Source: Arthrobacter sp. V1I7
Lineage (GTDB): Bacteria; Actinomycetota; Actinomycetes; Actinomycetales; Micrococcaceae
Length of the DNA: 64,000 nucleotides
Assembly: GCF_030817015.1 (NCBI RefSeq)
Contig: NZ_JAUSYS010000001.1
Span: 4,464,001 to 4,528,000 of the forward strand
Direction of reading: 5' to 3'
This document shows positions 34,538 through 43,483 of this stretch, one piece after another (the stretch's first letter is position 1; each line of letters opens with the position of its first letter). The notes beneath the pieces are model-generated. The model searched no databases, had not been told where the DNA came from, and saw only the letters and a list, made by a program, of their open reading frames with translations. The translations under genes were made by a program, and so were the position numbers.

Positions 34538-35392
34538 ATGATGACCAGTCACGACCAGGGTCACGGCGGGCATGAGGGCCACGGGGCTGCCCAGCCCGGC
34601 GGCCTTCTGGTGTCCGAGCACGGGTACACCCTGGAGCTGGATACCCCTATCCTCAGCAGCGGCACACAGACGGTGACCTTCCGGGTCACCGGCCCTGACG
34701 GGCAGGCGGTGACCGACTTCGAGCTCACGCACGAGAAGGAGCTGCACTTCATCGCCATCCGGCGCGACACCATGGGTTTCCAGCACGTGCACCCTGTGAT
34801 GGACCCGTCGGGGACATGGAGCACCGACCTGGATGTGACCCCCGGTGTATGGCGGTTTTTCGCGGATTTCGACCCGGCTGGACACGGTCAGCCCATGACG
34901 CTGGGCATCGACGCCTCGGTCGCCGGGGAATATGACCCGCAGCCGCTGCCGGCGATCACCCGGACCACCGAGGTCGGGGACTACACCGTCACCCTCAAAG
35001 GCTCACTCTCATCGGGCGAGGCGAGCGAACTTACCTTCAGCGTCCAGAGGAACGGAAAGCCGGTGATCGACCTGCAGCCATACCTGGGCGCCTACGGGCA
35101 CCTCGTGGCGCTCCGGGACGGCGACCTGGCCTACCTCCACGTGCACCCGGAGGGAGAGCCCGGTGACGGCAGGACCGTGCCCGGCCCGGAGATCGCGTTC
35201 ATCGCTGCCGCTCCGTCGATGGGGTCGTACCGCCTGCATCTGGATTTCCAGCACGAGGACATCGTCAGGACCGCGCAGTTCACGGTGTCGGCCGGCGGCA
35301 GCGTCCACGGTTCCGGGCACCAGAACGGCCACAACCCGGTTCCGCCGGCGGAAGAGCCAGCTCACCACGGCGGCCACGGGCATCACGCCTAA
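34538..35392 (+). CDS. HxHP-repeat, His-rich probable copper-binding protein (cytoplasmic form)
   Basis: A 284-residue protein without signal peptide. Its N-terminus (HDQGHGGHEGHG) and C-terminus (HHGGHGHHA) are His-rich. Two similar internal units carry HFIAIRRDTMGFQHVHPV (about residues 79-97) and HLVALRDGDLAYLHVHPEG (about 188-206), so the core is an internal duplication with an HVHP site in each. A paralogue with an N-terminal membrane segment lies at 42156-43166. His/HxHP sites suit Cu(I)/Cu(II) binding; a pair of CsoR operators in front strongly suggests copper induction. The start could be ATG 34538 or 34541; GAGGTGG (34524-34530) favours 34538. Exact role, buffering or delivery, is inference. 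Confidence 0.8.
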   Translation: MMTSHDQGHGGHEGHGAAQPGGLLVSEHGYTLELDTPILSSGTQTVTFRVTGPDGQAVTDFELTHEKELHFIAIRRDTMGFQHVHPVMDPSGTWSTDLDVTPGVWRFFADFDPAGHGQPMTLGIDASVAGEYDPQPLPAITRTTEVGDYTVTLKGSLSSGEASELTFSVQRNGKPVIDLQPYLGAYGHLVALRDGDLAYLHVHPEGEPGDGRTVPGPEIAFIAAAPSMGSYRLHLDFQHEDIVRTAQFTVSAGGSVHGSGHQNGHNPVPPAEEPAHHGGHGHHA

Positions 35393-35469
35393 CCCACAGA
35401 CGTCGGTGGCCGGACGGCCGGCCGATGTCAACACCAAGATCTACGCTCTCGAGCGCAAAAGGACCCATC

Positions 35470-36000
35470 ATGCCTCGTTTTACCCGACTCACACCCGCCA
35501 CAGCAGTTGGCGCCTCCCGTGGTCTGCTCTCCGACCTGGTCTCCCGTCATGGCCAGGTCGGTGGCATGGTCTCGATGATGGCGCACTCCCCCGCAGTCCT
35601 GGGCGGCTACCTTGAACTCAGCCGGGCGATGAAGCGCGCCAAGCTCAACCGCAAGCTCAGTGAGCGGATCTCTATCGCGGTCCAGGTCCAGCAAGGCTGT
35701 GGACAGTGCCTTGACTCGCACGTGAACGCCGCCCGCGCCCTGGGAATCGACGAGGACGAGATCGAATGCGCCCGCGCAGGCACCTCGGCCGATCCCGCGA
35801 TGGCGGCGATCATCACGCTGGCGCTCCAGATCTACCGTGAACCAACGACAATCACCGACGAGCAGATCAACGCACTGCGCGGCCACGGCTACAGCGACCG
35901 GGAGATCGCCGACGTCGTCGGCATCGTCTCCCTCAACATCCTCACCGGCGCTTTCAACCTCGTTGCCGGGCTTAGACAACTTCCCCAACCGGTCCCCTAG
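35470..36000 (+). CDS. Carboxymuconolactone-decarboxylase/AhpD-like protein
   Basis: A 176-residue helical protein. The AhpD-type redox centre is present: CGQCLDSHVNAA (about residues 76-87), giving CxxC followed by His, the pattern of alkylhydroperoxidase-D-like disulfide reductases. ERISIAVQVQQGC and LGIDEDEIECARAGTS flank it as in the family. ATG 35470 has AAAAGGA upstream. It lies behind the HxHP gene, presumably on the copper-induced transcript, and would counter peroxide or disulfide stress. A second, frameshifted copy is at 44782. Confidence 0.88.
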   Translation: MPRFTRLTPATAVGASRGLLSDLVSRHGQVGGMVSMMAHSPAVLGGYLELSRAMKRAKLNRKLSERISIAVQVQQGCGQCLDSHVNAARALGIDEDEIECARAGTSADPAMAAIITLALQIYREPTTITDEQINALRGHGYSDREIADVVGIVSLNILTGAFNLVAGLRQLPQPVP

Positions 36001-36072
36001 GGACCATTGACCCCACCTCGGGGGCGCGCCTCAGGCAAGGCCACCCCCTCTTGCATGGATGAAAGGAACACC

Positions 36073-37383
36073 ATGCGTTTGTTCGCAATCCGCGACTACC
36101 GCCATCTATTCAGCGCCCAGGTGATCGCCCTGTTTGGCACCGGGCTGGCGACTGTAGCCCTGGGCCTGCTCGCCTACGAGCTTGCCGGCCCGCGCGCCGG
36201 GGCCGTTCTTGCTACCGCCCTGACGATCAAGATGGTCCTGTACGTCCTCATCGCCCCTCTCGCTGCTGCCTACGTCGATCGACTCCCGAGGCGAGCGTTC
36301 CTTGTCATCCTGGACGTGGTGCGTGCCGCAGTGGTTCTCGCGCTGCCGTTCGTCACCGAGGCCTGGCAGATCTACGTCCTGATCGGCCTGCTCCAGTCAG
36401 CTTCCGCGGCGTTCACCCCGACGTTCCAGGCCGTGATTCCCGACATCGTGACCGACAAAGCCGCCTACACCCGTGCTCTGTCCGCCTCCCAGGTCGCCTA
36501 CACCATGGAGAGCCTGCTCAGTCCCGTGCTCGCTGCAGTCGCGCTGAGCTTCATGACATTCAACTGGCTCTTCCTGGGCACATCGGTAGGATTCATCGTC
36601 TCCGCCGTCTTGGTCCTGTCCACACGCATCCCCAACGCCCAGCCCAGTGCGCATGCCAAAGCATGGGACAGGGCTGCGGCAGGAATCAGAACATTCGTCA
36701 GGACACCGCGGCTGCGCGGCATCATGGCACTGAACCTGGTCGTCGCAGCCGCGGGATCGATCGTCATCGTCAACACCGTGAACTACGTCCGCGACCAACT
36801 TGGCGGTTCCCAGTCGGACGTCGCGTGGATGTTCGCAGCCTCAGGCGGCGGAGCTCTGCTGGCAGCTCTCGCTCTCCCGCGGATACTCGACCGGATCCCA
36901 GAGCGCACCGTCATGATGACCGGCGCCGCAATCCTCGTTGCCGGCACTGCAGCCGCGCTCACGCTCGGCGCAGCGGGGCTCCTGACGTGGACCGCCACCG
37001 CAGTAACGTGGGTGGTGATCGGCGGTGGCATGGCGATGATCGTCACGCCGACGGGCAGGGTCCTTCGCGCCTCGGTCGACGCAAACCGGATACCGGAGGT
37101 CTTCGCAGCCCAGTTCTCACTATCCCACCTTGCCTGGCTGATCACCTATCCCATCGCCGGCTGGCTCGCCGCGAGCTCGGGCTTGACCATCACCTGGTCA
37201 GTCCTGGCAATCCTCGCTCTGGCAGGCGCCGCCGGGGCCCTCTTCCTGTGGCCTCGCCATGACACCCTGACCGCAGCTGCCGCGCCCGCACCCGGGCCCG
37301 CCGAAGTGGACACACTCAGGGAGATGGAAGCCGCAGAAGGCACTCTGGCAGCATGCCAGTGCGCTTCCGTCCGCACAGCCTGA
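36073..37383 (+). CDS. MFS transporter (EntS/MFS_3 type)
   Basis: A 436-residue membrane protein with about 12 segments. The first helix region reads LFAIRDYRHLFSAQVIALFGTGLATVALGLLAYEL, and PLAAAYVDRLPRRAFLVILD is the loop 2-3 signature; both match MFS_3 exporters such as EntS. The short C-terminal tail has CQC. The start is ATG 36073 with AAAGGA 5 bp before it; an in-frame ATG at 36055 lacks this signal. It is the third gene after the CsoR operator pair, followed by a strong hairpin, so it may be copper-induced. Substrate unknown. Confidence 0.88.
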   Translation: MRLFAIRDYRHLFSAQVIALFGTGLATVALGLLAYELAGPRAGAVLATALTIKMVLYVLIAPLAAAYVDRLPRRAFLVILDVVRAAVVLALPFVTEAWQIYVLIGLLQSASAAFTPTFQAVIPDIVTDKAAYTRALSASQVAYTMESLLSPVLAAVALSFMTFNWLFLGTSVGFIVSAVLVLSTRIPNAQPSAHAKAWDRAAAGIRTFVRTPRLRGIMALNLVVAAAGSIVIVNTVNYVRDQLGGSQSDVAWMFAASGGGALLAALALPRILDRIPERTVMMTGAAILVAGTAAALTLGAAGLLTWTATAVTWVVIGGGMAMIVTPTGRVLRASVDANRIPEVFAAQFSLSHLAWLITYPIAGWLAASSGLTITWSVLAILALAGAAGALFLWPRHDTLTAAAAPAPGPAEVDTLREMEAAEGTLAACQCASVRTA

Positions 37384-37428
37384 GTGAAGCAGAGGAGACA
37401 ACTCCTTGAATACAGGATTCTCAGAGCC

Positions 37429-37461
37429 GGAAGCCGGGACCCTTGGACGGTCCCGGCTTCC
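37429..37461 (+). terminator. Hairpin terminator after MFS gene
   Basis: GGAAGCCGGGAC (37429-37440) and GTCCCGGCTTCC (37450-37461) form a perfect 12-bp stem with a 9-nt loop, 45 bp after the stop. A T-tract is weak. Confidence 0.7.
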
Positions 37462-37810
37462 GTACATTCCCCACACAGTGCATCGGCGGAATGCCCCATG
37501 CTGTTGCCAGTAGCGGCTCAGATCCACAGGCGGCCCTGCTCGCCAACAGCAGCAGTTGGCCGCGAGCCGCCGAGGCGACTTTACCGGTCTGCGCTAAGAG
37601 CGTCCTCTCGGCGCTGGCGGAGTTAGCTGTCGGATTCGGACGAGAGTGGACTGTCATGCTGCCCTGACGGATGCGTGCAACACGGCATGCAGGGCAGCTT
37701 CACCCCATGGCGCGCCCACTGGCACACCGTTAATTGGGTCCCCCGCCCCCGCCAGGACAAGTAAGGAGAAATGACCGGCGGGGTTCGGCAAAGCGATCAT
37801 GAGCATACCT

Positions 37811-37827
37811 ATACCCCCACTGGGTAC
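37811..37827. promoter_or_regulatory. Degenerate CsoR-like site ATACCCCCACTGGGTAC
   Basis: One half (ATACCC) is perfect and the other is GGGTAC instead of GGGTAT. No intact gene follows on either strand, so it may be the operator of a lost copper gene. Confidence 0.45.
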
Positions 37828-38039
37828 ATGGTATTAGAGATCCGGAGAACATCATCTTTATCACCGGCAACCGCTGAACCAAAGGTCGCATTTTCAGCCA
37901 GCGTGGCAAAAGTGTTGGCGCGTTGAATCGACGGTACCCGCCCTCCCGGAGAGCAAAGAGACGTACTGCGCCTAATGGGGCGATTGCCATGGCCCTGATG
38001 TCCAGATACGCACTCTTACGGCGGACGCTAGCTGTATGG

Positions 38040-38109
38040 ACCACGGACGTTAGGAACATGCGGCGTGGTTAGGTGATAAAAAGAAGGCCTCCAAGTGGAG
38101 CGGGCTTGT
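38040..38109. repeat. Dispersed imperfect repeat, copy 1
   Basis: About three quarters of the bases match 52521-52588: both begin ACCACGGACGTT and share GCGTGGTT, AAGAAG-CCTCC and GGGCTTG in order. It may be the end of an IS or an old intergenic element copied at both places. Confidence 0.55.
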
Positions 38110-38349
38110 CTAGAGTCCCAACCACAAAGAGGTCTTCAATTTCCCATGCTAACGCGGTCCTGACACCCAAATGGCGTGCTCCGCTTTGCCCGATGCATCG
38201 TCGAAGACAAATGGCCGTTGCGCCGGGCAGCTGAGCGATCCCAGGTCGCCACGACCGCCGCGCGGTGGACAGCCCGGTTACCGGGAGCATGGTGAGCGCG
38301 GGATGCGCGATCTTTCCAGCGGGCCTGCCAGCGCCCCCGGCAGACCTCC

Positions 38350-38484
38350 GTGCGGCGGAAGCGCCCGATCATCGCGATCAGGGTCAACCATCGGTGGGGA
38401 CCGGCCAGGATCGGCTATCTGCTGGGCATCCACCCCTCCGCGGCGCACCACCGGGTGCTGTCCAAATTTGATCTCAATCTGGGT
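38350..38484 (+). pseudogene. IS481-like transposase, short N-terminal fragment
   Basis: Forty-five residues, IIAIRVNHRWGPARIGYLLG followed by IHPSAAHHRVLSKFDLN, match the HTH part of IS481-family transposases (RWGP-RIG-LGI-PS-V). There is no downstream catalytic core. Upstream sequence in other frames may continue the match but is too degraded. Confidence 0.55.
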
Positions 38485-38695
38485 CAGTACTTTCGCCTTA
38501 ATGGTTGCTTGTCAGGCCAGGCCTTGTTACGTGTAATCCATACCGGAGCTTTTAGCGTCATGCTCAGGAACGTTGGTAACCGATGCTTTGAGTTTGCCCT
38601 GCTTGGCTTCCCGCCGCTAGGGGAATGCCCCCGTTGCCCTAGCTCTGTTGCGGGCCTGTCCGTCCACGAACCTAGTATGAGCTGCCATGAAGTTA

Positions 38696-38866
38696 CTACT
38701 CCCGATCGGCAGTTTCGCGCTCCGCTTTGAATACCCGCGCTACATCAGCGAGGAAACCTCCGAATGTGTCCTGGCAGTCGGTGCAACTTGCGATGTGCAG
38801 GAGGCCCTCCTCGTCCGGGATGTCGTCATGGGTGGGGTGCTGAACGCCTGCCGGGTCAATCTTCAT
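38696..38866 (-). CDS. Small CxxC-containing hypothetical protein
   Basis: A 56-residue acidic protein with HIASCTDCQDTFGGFLADVARVF, a His-x3-Cys-x2-Cys arrangement like that of anti-sigma zinc sites. ATG 38866 has GGAGAACC directly upstream. An upstream minus-strand frame containing CGKCG ends in TGA overlapping this ATG, which may be another tiny zinc-knuckle gene. The frame remains open to 38941 but without signals. Function unknown. Confidence 0.5.
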   Translation of the reverse strand: MKIDPAGVQHPTHDDIPDEEGLLHIASCTDCQDTFGGFLADVARVFKAERETADRE

Positions 38867-38977
38867 GGTTCTCCAGGTGGTCTCTGCATCCGTATATCCG
38901 TGAGGGCAGTGCGGTTCTCGTGTCCGTTGGTGGTGCCGCATTTTCCGCAGTGCCGGCTAATCGAGGGACCCCATCGT

Positions 38978-39274
38978 CTAGGGCCGCGTTCGCGCGAGCG
39001 CGGCTAGCCGTTCCCTGTCGTGTGCCTTGCGTGCGCTGACGTTCCCGGACATCCCGCCGCTGAGTTCGCACCCTTCTAGGTAGTCCTCCTGCTCAGGAGT
39101 GAGCCGATCGCGTTCCATTGAGTGGCGTGCCGCGAGGATCCCGAACCGGATCCGCTGGGCTTGTGCGTGGGTTATCGCTGGGATTCGCTTTCGAGGAGGT
39201 CTGGGTCGTGCTTGGTTGCTGCAGGCTGGCTCGTCGCATTCGAGCCGGTAGTCCGTGGAGCTCTTGACGGTCAT
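38978..39274 (-). CDS. Hypothetical protein
   Basis: A 98-residue basic protein, starting at ATG 39274 in the middle of a longer open frame. LECDEPACSNQARPRPPRKRIP holds two Cys; HAQAQRIRFGILAARHSMERDRLTPEQEDYLEG is a charged helical region. There is no signal peptide or membrane segment. It may be in a unit with the CxxC gene downstream. I cannot name the family. Confidence 0.5.
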   Translation of the reverse strand: MTVKSSTDYRLECDEPACSNQARPRPPRKRIPAITHAQAQRIRFGILAARHSMERDRLTPEQEDYLEGCELSGGMSGNVSARKAHDRERLAALARTRP

Positions 39275-39475
39275 GCTTGTATTTTTTCTTTCATTAGGTC
39301 CCGGACGATACCGGCACACCTTTTGGTGAACTGCTCTTGTAGGCGGAGCCCGCGGCGACTGGGGAATGAACCCTGCGCTCAGAAGCTTCGTTTTCGCCGA
39401 TGGTCCGGAGTTGGCAGGGCGGGGCGCGGTGGCTTGCCACCGCGCCCTCAAAGATGCTCCTGCTGACGTGGGTGG

Positions 39476-39730
39476 TTAGCTGGCGTTTGCGTATTTTGCC
39501 GGGTCGGCGTCGAAGGCCGGGCCGCAGCCGCCGCAGCAGAACCAGTAGCGGTTGCCTTCGTAGTCGCGGAAGAGGCCGGTGGCTTCCGCGACAGCCTTGA
39601 CTACAGGTGTGCCGGCCATGACTGGGCATGTGGTGACGGCATCATCAGCTTGTCCGGGGCCTGTGGTGAGGGTCAGGTCCTCGGTTTTGGTGTCTTTGGG
39701 GGTGTTGTTGGTGCTGCAGCAGCTTCCCAT
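39476..39730 (-). CDS. YHS-domain metal-associated protein
   Basis: An 84-residue protein. After a Cys-rich start (MGSCCSTNN) comes the YHS domain: TTCPVMAGTPVVKAVAEATGLFRDYEGNRYWFCCGGCGPAF, which in the family binds metal through the CPV and CCGGC cysteines and is often fused to or encoded by copper ATPase loci. ATG 39730 has AAAGGA 9 bp upstream. The gene follows copA closely on the same strand, with 34 bp between, so it is presumably its operon partner and may bind Cu(I). Confidence 0.88.
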   Translation of the reverse strand: MGSCCSTNNTPKDTKTEDLTLTTGPGQADDAVTTCPVMAGTPVVKAVAEATGLFRDYEGNRYWFCCGGCGPAFDADPAKYANAS

Positions 39731-39764
39731 GGTGGGGTTTCCTTTCGGTGGTGGGGTTGTTGGT

Positions 39765-42083
39765 TCAGGCGTCGATCGGCTGTCGTGCACGGGAGCGCGC
39801 GGCGGCCGGTGACGGGTTTCCTGCCTGGCTTTTGAAAGAGCGCAGACGGAGACTGTTGGAGACCACGAAGACGCTGGAGAACGCCATCGCGGCTCCGGCG
39901 AGCATCGGGTTGAGCAGCCCGAGGGCGGCCAATGGGATCGCAGCCACGTTGTAGGCGAAGGCCCAGAACAGATTGGTCTTGATCGTGCTGAGGGTTTTGC
40001 GGGCAAGCCGGATCGCATCTGCAGCAGCGCGCAGGTCACCGCGTACCAAGGTGAGGTCAGCCGCTTCGATGGCGACATCGGTGCCGGTTCCCATGGCCAG
40101 GCCCAGGTCCGCCTGGGCCAGGGCTGCGGCGTCGTTAACACCATCACCGACCATGGCTACGACTTTGCCCTGCTTCTGCAGGTCCGTGACAACACGAACC
40201 TTGTCCTGGGGCAGGACTTCGGCGATGACCTGTTCGATCCCTACCTGGGCGGCGACCTGTTCGGCGACTACCCGATTGTCACCCGTGAGCAGCACCGGCG
40301 TCAGGCCCAGGGCGCGGAACTGTGCGATGGCCTCGGCGCTGGTTTCCTTGATCGCATCAGCGACGGTTAGCACTCCTCGGACCTGCCCGTCCCAGGCAAC
40401 GACCACGGCGGTCTCCCGGGCTGATTCGGCCTGTGCTTTGACGCGGGCCAGGTCTGCGGGCATGGTCAGGGACCAGTCCTCGAGCATGGCTTCGCGTCCA
40501 ATAATGACCAGGTGTCCATCGACCACACCCTGCACGCCGCGCCCTTCGATGTTCTTAAAGGATTCCGGGGTGGGCAGGTTCCCGACACGCTCGGTGGCGC
40601 CGCGGGCGATGGCCTGGGCGATGGGGTGCTCGGAAGCGTCCTCCAGGGCCCCGGCGACGCGGAGCAGTTCGTTCGTGTCGGTGCCCGGTGCGGTATGGAC
40701 ACCCTGCAAGGTCATCTTGCCGGTGGTGACTGTGCCGGTCTTGTCCAACAGGATGGTATCGACCTTGCGGGTGGATTCGAGCACTTCCGGGCCCTTGATC
40801 AGAATGCCCAGCTGGGCCCCGCGGCCGGTACCGACCAGCAGTGCAGTGGGGGTGGCCAGACCCAGGGCGCAGGGGCAGGCGATGATCAGGACGGCTACGG
40901 CGGCGGTGAATGCTGCCGTCACCGGGAACCCTGCACCAAGCCACACGGCCAGTGTGCCAACAGCGATGGCGATCACGATGGGCACGAACACCCCCGAGAT
41001 CCGGTCGGCCAGCCGCTGGACTTCGGCCTTGCCGGACTGGGCGTTCTCCACGAGCTGGGCCATTTGCGCCAGCTGGGTGTCCGAACCGACCCGGGTTGCG
41101 CGGACGAGAAGGCGGCCGCCGGAGTTGACGGTGGCGCCCGTTACGGTGTCCCCTTCCCCGACTTCTACCGGAACGGATTCGCCGGTGAGCATCGATTCAT
41201 CAACGGCGCTGCGGCCGCTGACGACGACGCCGTCGGTGGCGATTTTCTCGCCGGGACGGACGATGAACTCATCGCCGACCGACAGCTGGTCGGTGGGGAT
41301 GCGGATTTCGTCGCCGTCGCGCAGCACGGCCACGTCCTTGGCGCCGAGCTCCAGCAGCGCGCGCAGCGCCGCTCCGGCCTGGCGCTTGGATCGCTTTTCA
41401 AAGTAGCGTCCGGCGAGGATGAACAGGATTACCGCCGCGCCGACTTCCAGGTAGATGTTGGCAGCCCCGTCAGTGGGGGCAACTGTCAGTTCGAAGGGGT
41501 GCGTCATTCCCGGTGTTCCGGCGGTGCCGAAGAACAGGGCGTAAAGGGACCACAGGAACGCTCCCGTGGTGCCCATGGAGATCAGGGTGTCCATTGTCGC
41601 GGCACCGTGGCGAAGGTTGGTATATGCGGCTTTGTGGAAGGGCCAACCGGCCCAGAGGATGACGGGAGCGGCCATCGCCAAGGACAGCCACTGCCAGTAA
41701 TTGAATTGCAGGGCGGGGATCATAGCCATTGCGATGACGGGGATCGCGAGCACGGCGCTGCCGATAAGCCGGTGTTTCAGGGACGTCAGTTCGGCGTCGG
41801 GCCGGTCGCTGTCTTCCCCGCCCTGCTGCTGTTCCCGCCGTGCGCTGGGCAGGGCTGCGGTGTAACCGGTCTTCTCCACCTCAGCGACCAGGTCCTGAGG
41901 ATCATATCCGGCAGGGGCGGTGATACGTGCCTTCTCGGTAGCATAGTTCACCGAAGCGATGACGCCATCGAGCTTATTGAGCTTGCGTTCGATCCTGTTG
42001 GCGCACGAAGCGCAGGTCATCCCGCCGATCTCAAGTTCGATGTCGATGCCCGGCGCCTGTTGAAAGGCCGCGGTTTCAGACAT
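39765..42083 (-). CDS. copA: Copper-translocating P1B-type ATPase
   Basis: A 772-residue membrane ATPase that exports Cu(I). The order is: heavy-metal domain with GGMTCASC (about residues 20-27), eight membrane segments, the actuator ([21 protein letters not shown]), the membrane metal site [10 protein letters not shown], the phosphorylated Asp in DKTGTVTTG, the SEHPIAQAI loop and [16 protein letters not shown]. All key residues are present and length is normal. It is preceded by the HxHP paralogue and CopZ in one leftward unit, controlled by the operator pair near 43.4 kb. The antisense frame of 579 codons is a shadow. Confidence 0.96.
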   Translation of the reverse strand: MSETAAFQQAPGIDIELEIGGMTCASCANRIERKLNKLDGVIASVNYATEKARITAPAGYDPQDLVAEVEKTGYTAALPSARREQQQGGEDSDRPDAELTSLKHRLIGSAVLAIPVIAMAMIPALQFNYWQWLSLAMAAPVILWAGWPFHKAAYTNLRHGAATMDTLISMGTTGAFLWSLYALFFGTAGTPGMTHPFELTVAPTDGAANIYLEVGAAVILFILAGRYFEKRSKRQAGAALRALLELGAKDVAVLRDGDEIRIPTDQLSVGDEFIVRPGEKIATDGVVVSGRSAVDESMLTGESVPVEVGEGDTVTGATVNSGGRLLVRATRVGSDTQLAQMAQLVENAQSGKAEVQRLADRISGVFVPIVIAIAVGTLAVWLGAGFPVTAAFTAAVAVLIIACPCALGLATPTALLVGTGRGAQLGILIKGPEVLESTRKVDTILLDKTGTVTTGKMTLQGVHTAPGTDTNELLRVAGALEDASEHPIAQAIARGATERVGNLPTPESFKNIEGRGVQGVVDGHLVIIGREAMLEDWSLTMPADLARVKAQAESARETAVVVAWDGQVRGVLTVADAIKETSAEAIAQFRALGLTPVLLTGDNRVVAEQVAAQVGIEQVIAEVLPQDKVRVVTDLQKQGKVVAMVGDGVNDAAALAQADLGLAMGTGTDVAIEAADLTLVRGDLRAAADAIRLARKTLSTIKTNLFWAFAYNVAAIPLAALGLLNPMLAGAAMAFSSVFVVSNSLRLRSFKSQAGNPSPAAARSRARQPIDA

Positions 42084-42155
42084 TGGATACTTCTTTCTCC
42101 CTGTGCGGGCCCCCGGCCTGTCCGGCCGTGGGTCCTCGGGGATGGTAGGGGTGGG

Positions 42156-43166
42156 TCAGTGATCGCCATGCCCGTCGTCAGCTGCGCTGTCGGTGGGAGT
42201 GATCTCGGGGGTGACCGTTGCGGAAGGCTCCGATGCTGCCGCCGGGGCTGATCCCGTGGTGTCCAAGACGAACCGGGCGGAATGGACTTGCCCGTCGACC
42301 TGGAAATCGAAATAGAGGTAGTAGCGGCCAGGGGTCGGAGCGGTGGTTGCGAATTTCACTTCGGGCCCGGAGACTTCGCCGTTGACCGGTTCAGCACCTT
42401 CAGGGTGGGTGTGCAGGTAGGCTAAGTCCCCCGCACGCAGCGCCACCAGATGCCCGTAAGCCCCCAAATAGGGCTCCAGGCTGGTTACCGGCTGACCGTC
42501 ACGGCTGACACTAACCGTCAGAGCCGCGGCTGATCCGGCCCCCAGGTCACCATTCAGGGAGACCTGGAACCCGTCCACTTCATCGGCGGCCGACACTTCC
42601 AAGGAGGCGGGCTCGAAGGGCCCGGCCACATCTATCGTGCGGGTCAGTGTCAGGCCCTCACCGGCTCCGGCCGGCACAACGTCGGCGTAAATCCGGTACG
42701 TGCCTGCCGCTTCCCACTGCCACGGCAGCGACCAGCGCCCGGCCTCGTCCATAACGGGATGCACATGACGGTAATTGGATCCGTCAGAACGCACCACAAT
42801 CAGGTGGGCCTGCTTTCCGTGCGAGGTCTCAAACTGGGTCACTGGGGACCCTTCGGGGCCGGTGATCGTGAACGCCAGCTCCCCGGCAGTTCCGATTGCC
42901 GCGGGAGCGGTGATCCCACCGAGCAGGTAGCCGCCCCGTTCGGCAGTGACGCCCTTTACCGGGGACCCGGCCATGGCTGCGCCCGGAGCCGGCGCCGGTG
43001 ACTCCGCGTGTCCGGCACTGGCGTGCCCGCCAGTGGAACCCTGCGCGGACTGCGCCCAGGCAGTAACTGCCTGCTCCGGCACCACGGCTCCTGCCACAGC
43101 GAAACCCGCGGCAAAGACCACGGCGAGTCCCGCTGCGTAAGCGCCCAGTCGTCCGGCTGCGTTCAT
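42156..43166 (-). CDS. HxHP-repeat probable copper-binding protein (membrane-anchored form)
   Basis: A 336-residue paralogue of the 34538 protein. An N-terminal membrane segment (LGAYAAGLAVVFAAGFAVAGAVV, about 7-29) sends it to the cell surface. The duplicated core is the same: SNYRHVHPV and HLVALRAGDLAYLHTHPEG. The linker and C-terminus (HASAGHAESP, DDGHGDH) are moderately His-rich. Its ATG overlaps the copZ stop by 4 bp (ATGA), and copA follows after 72 bp, so metal could pass between CopZ, this protein and CopA. Function in Cu handling outside the membrane is inferred. Confidence 0.8.
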   Translation of the reverse strand: MNAAGRLGAYAAGLAVVFAAGFAVAGAVVPEQAVTAWAQSAQGSTGGHASAGHAESPAPAPGAAMAGSPVKGVTAERGGYLLGGITAPAAIGTAGELAFTITGPEGSPVTQFETSHGKQAHLIVVRSDGSNYRHVHPVMDEAGRWSLPWQWEAAGTYRIYADVVPAGAGEGLTLTRTIDVAGPFEPASLEVSAADEVDGFQVSLNGDLGAGSAAALTVSVSRDGQPVTSLEPYLGAYGHLVALRAGDLAYLHTHPEGAEPVNGEVSGPEVKFATTAPTPGRYYLYFDFQVDGQVHSARFVLDTTGSAPAAASEPSATVTPEITPTDSAADDGHGDH

Positions 43167-43375
43167 GCCGACCGCACCCCGCGGTAGCCGGCCGTTTGAA
43201 CAGCTGCGATGACAGCTGCGTCGTCGACGGTTCCGTTGCCACTGACCACGAGCTTGCCGGTTCGGTGGCTGACCTCTACAGACCCGACGCCGGGCACTTC
43301 CTGGACTTCTTCGCGAATGGACATCTCGCAGTGACCGCAGGTCATGCCGGTTACCTGGAATTCAGTGGTGGCCAT
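43163..43375 (-). CDS. copZ: Copper chaperone (heavy-metal-associated domain)
   Basis: A 70-residue single HMA domain, ferredoxin-like fold: MATTEFQVTGMTCGHCEMSI carries the CxxC Cu(I) site (Cys13, Cys16), and AAVQTAGYRG closes the fold. ATG 43375 is preceded by AAGGAAAG. It is the first gene of the leftward unit copZ-HxHP-copA, directly below two CsoR operators, so it should be strongly copper-induced and donates Cu(I) to CopA. Confidence 0.94.
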   Translation of the reverse strand: MATTEFQVTGMTCGHCEMSIREEVQEVPGVGSVEVSHRTGKLVVSGNGTVDDAAVIAAVQTAGYRGVRSA

Positions 43376-43397
43376 GGTCTTCACTTTCCTTCGGTTT

Positions 43398-43414
43398 ATA
43401 CCCCTAGGGGGTAT
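43398..43414. promoter_or_regulatory. CsoR operator ATACCCCTAGGGGGTAT
   Basis: One of two CsoR-type sites in the 108 bp between divergent copZ (-) and the FAD enzyme gene (+). It begins 23 bp from the copZ start. Confidence 0.82.
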
Positions 43415-43432
43415 GTGTATAGTGGTGAGCAT

Positions 43433-43449
43433 ATACCCGCAGGGGGTAT
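43433..43449. promoter_or_regulatory. CsoR operator ATACCCGCAGGGGGTAT
   Basis: Second site of the divergent pair, 35 bp before the ATG at 43484. The two could shut down both directions together. Confidence 0.8.
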
Positions 43450-43483
43450 GTCTGTCAAACGGGATATTCACCAGGAGGCCGGA

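Larger units (their letters stand above)
37462..38349. other. Long gene-free stretch with decayed sequence
   Basis: Almost 900 bp without a gene I can support; all frames lack ribosome-binding sites and family patterns. It holds a degenerate CsoR-like site (37811-37827) and one copy of a 70-bp dispersed repeat (38040-38109), so it appears to be old rearranged DNA. Confidence 0.5.

Noticed and set aside
37443..37667. Short frames on both strands after the MFS terminator
   Set aside because: No RBS, no family pattern, and they begin inside the terminator hairpin.
40512..42251. Plus-strand frame of 579 codons
   Set aside because: Antisense to copA, which has all P-type ATPase motifs.
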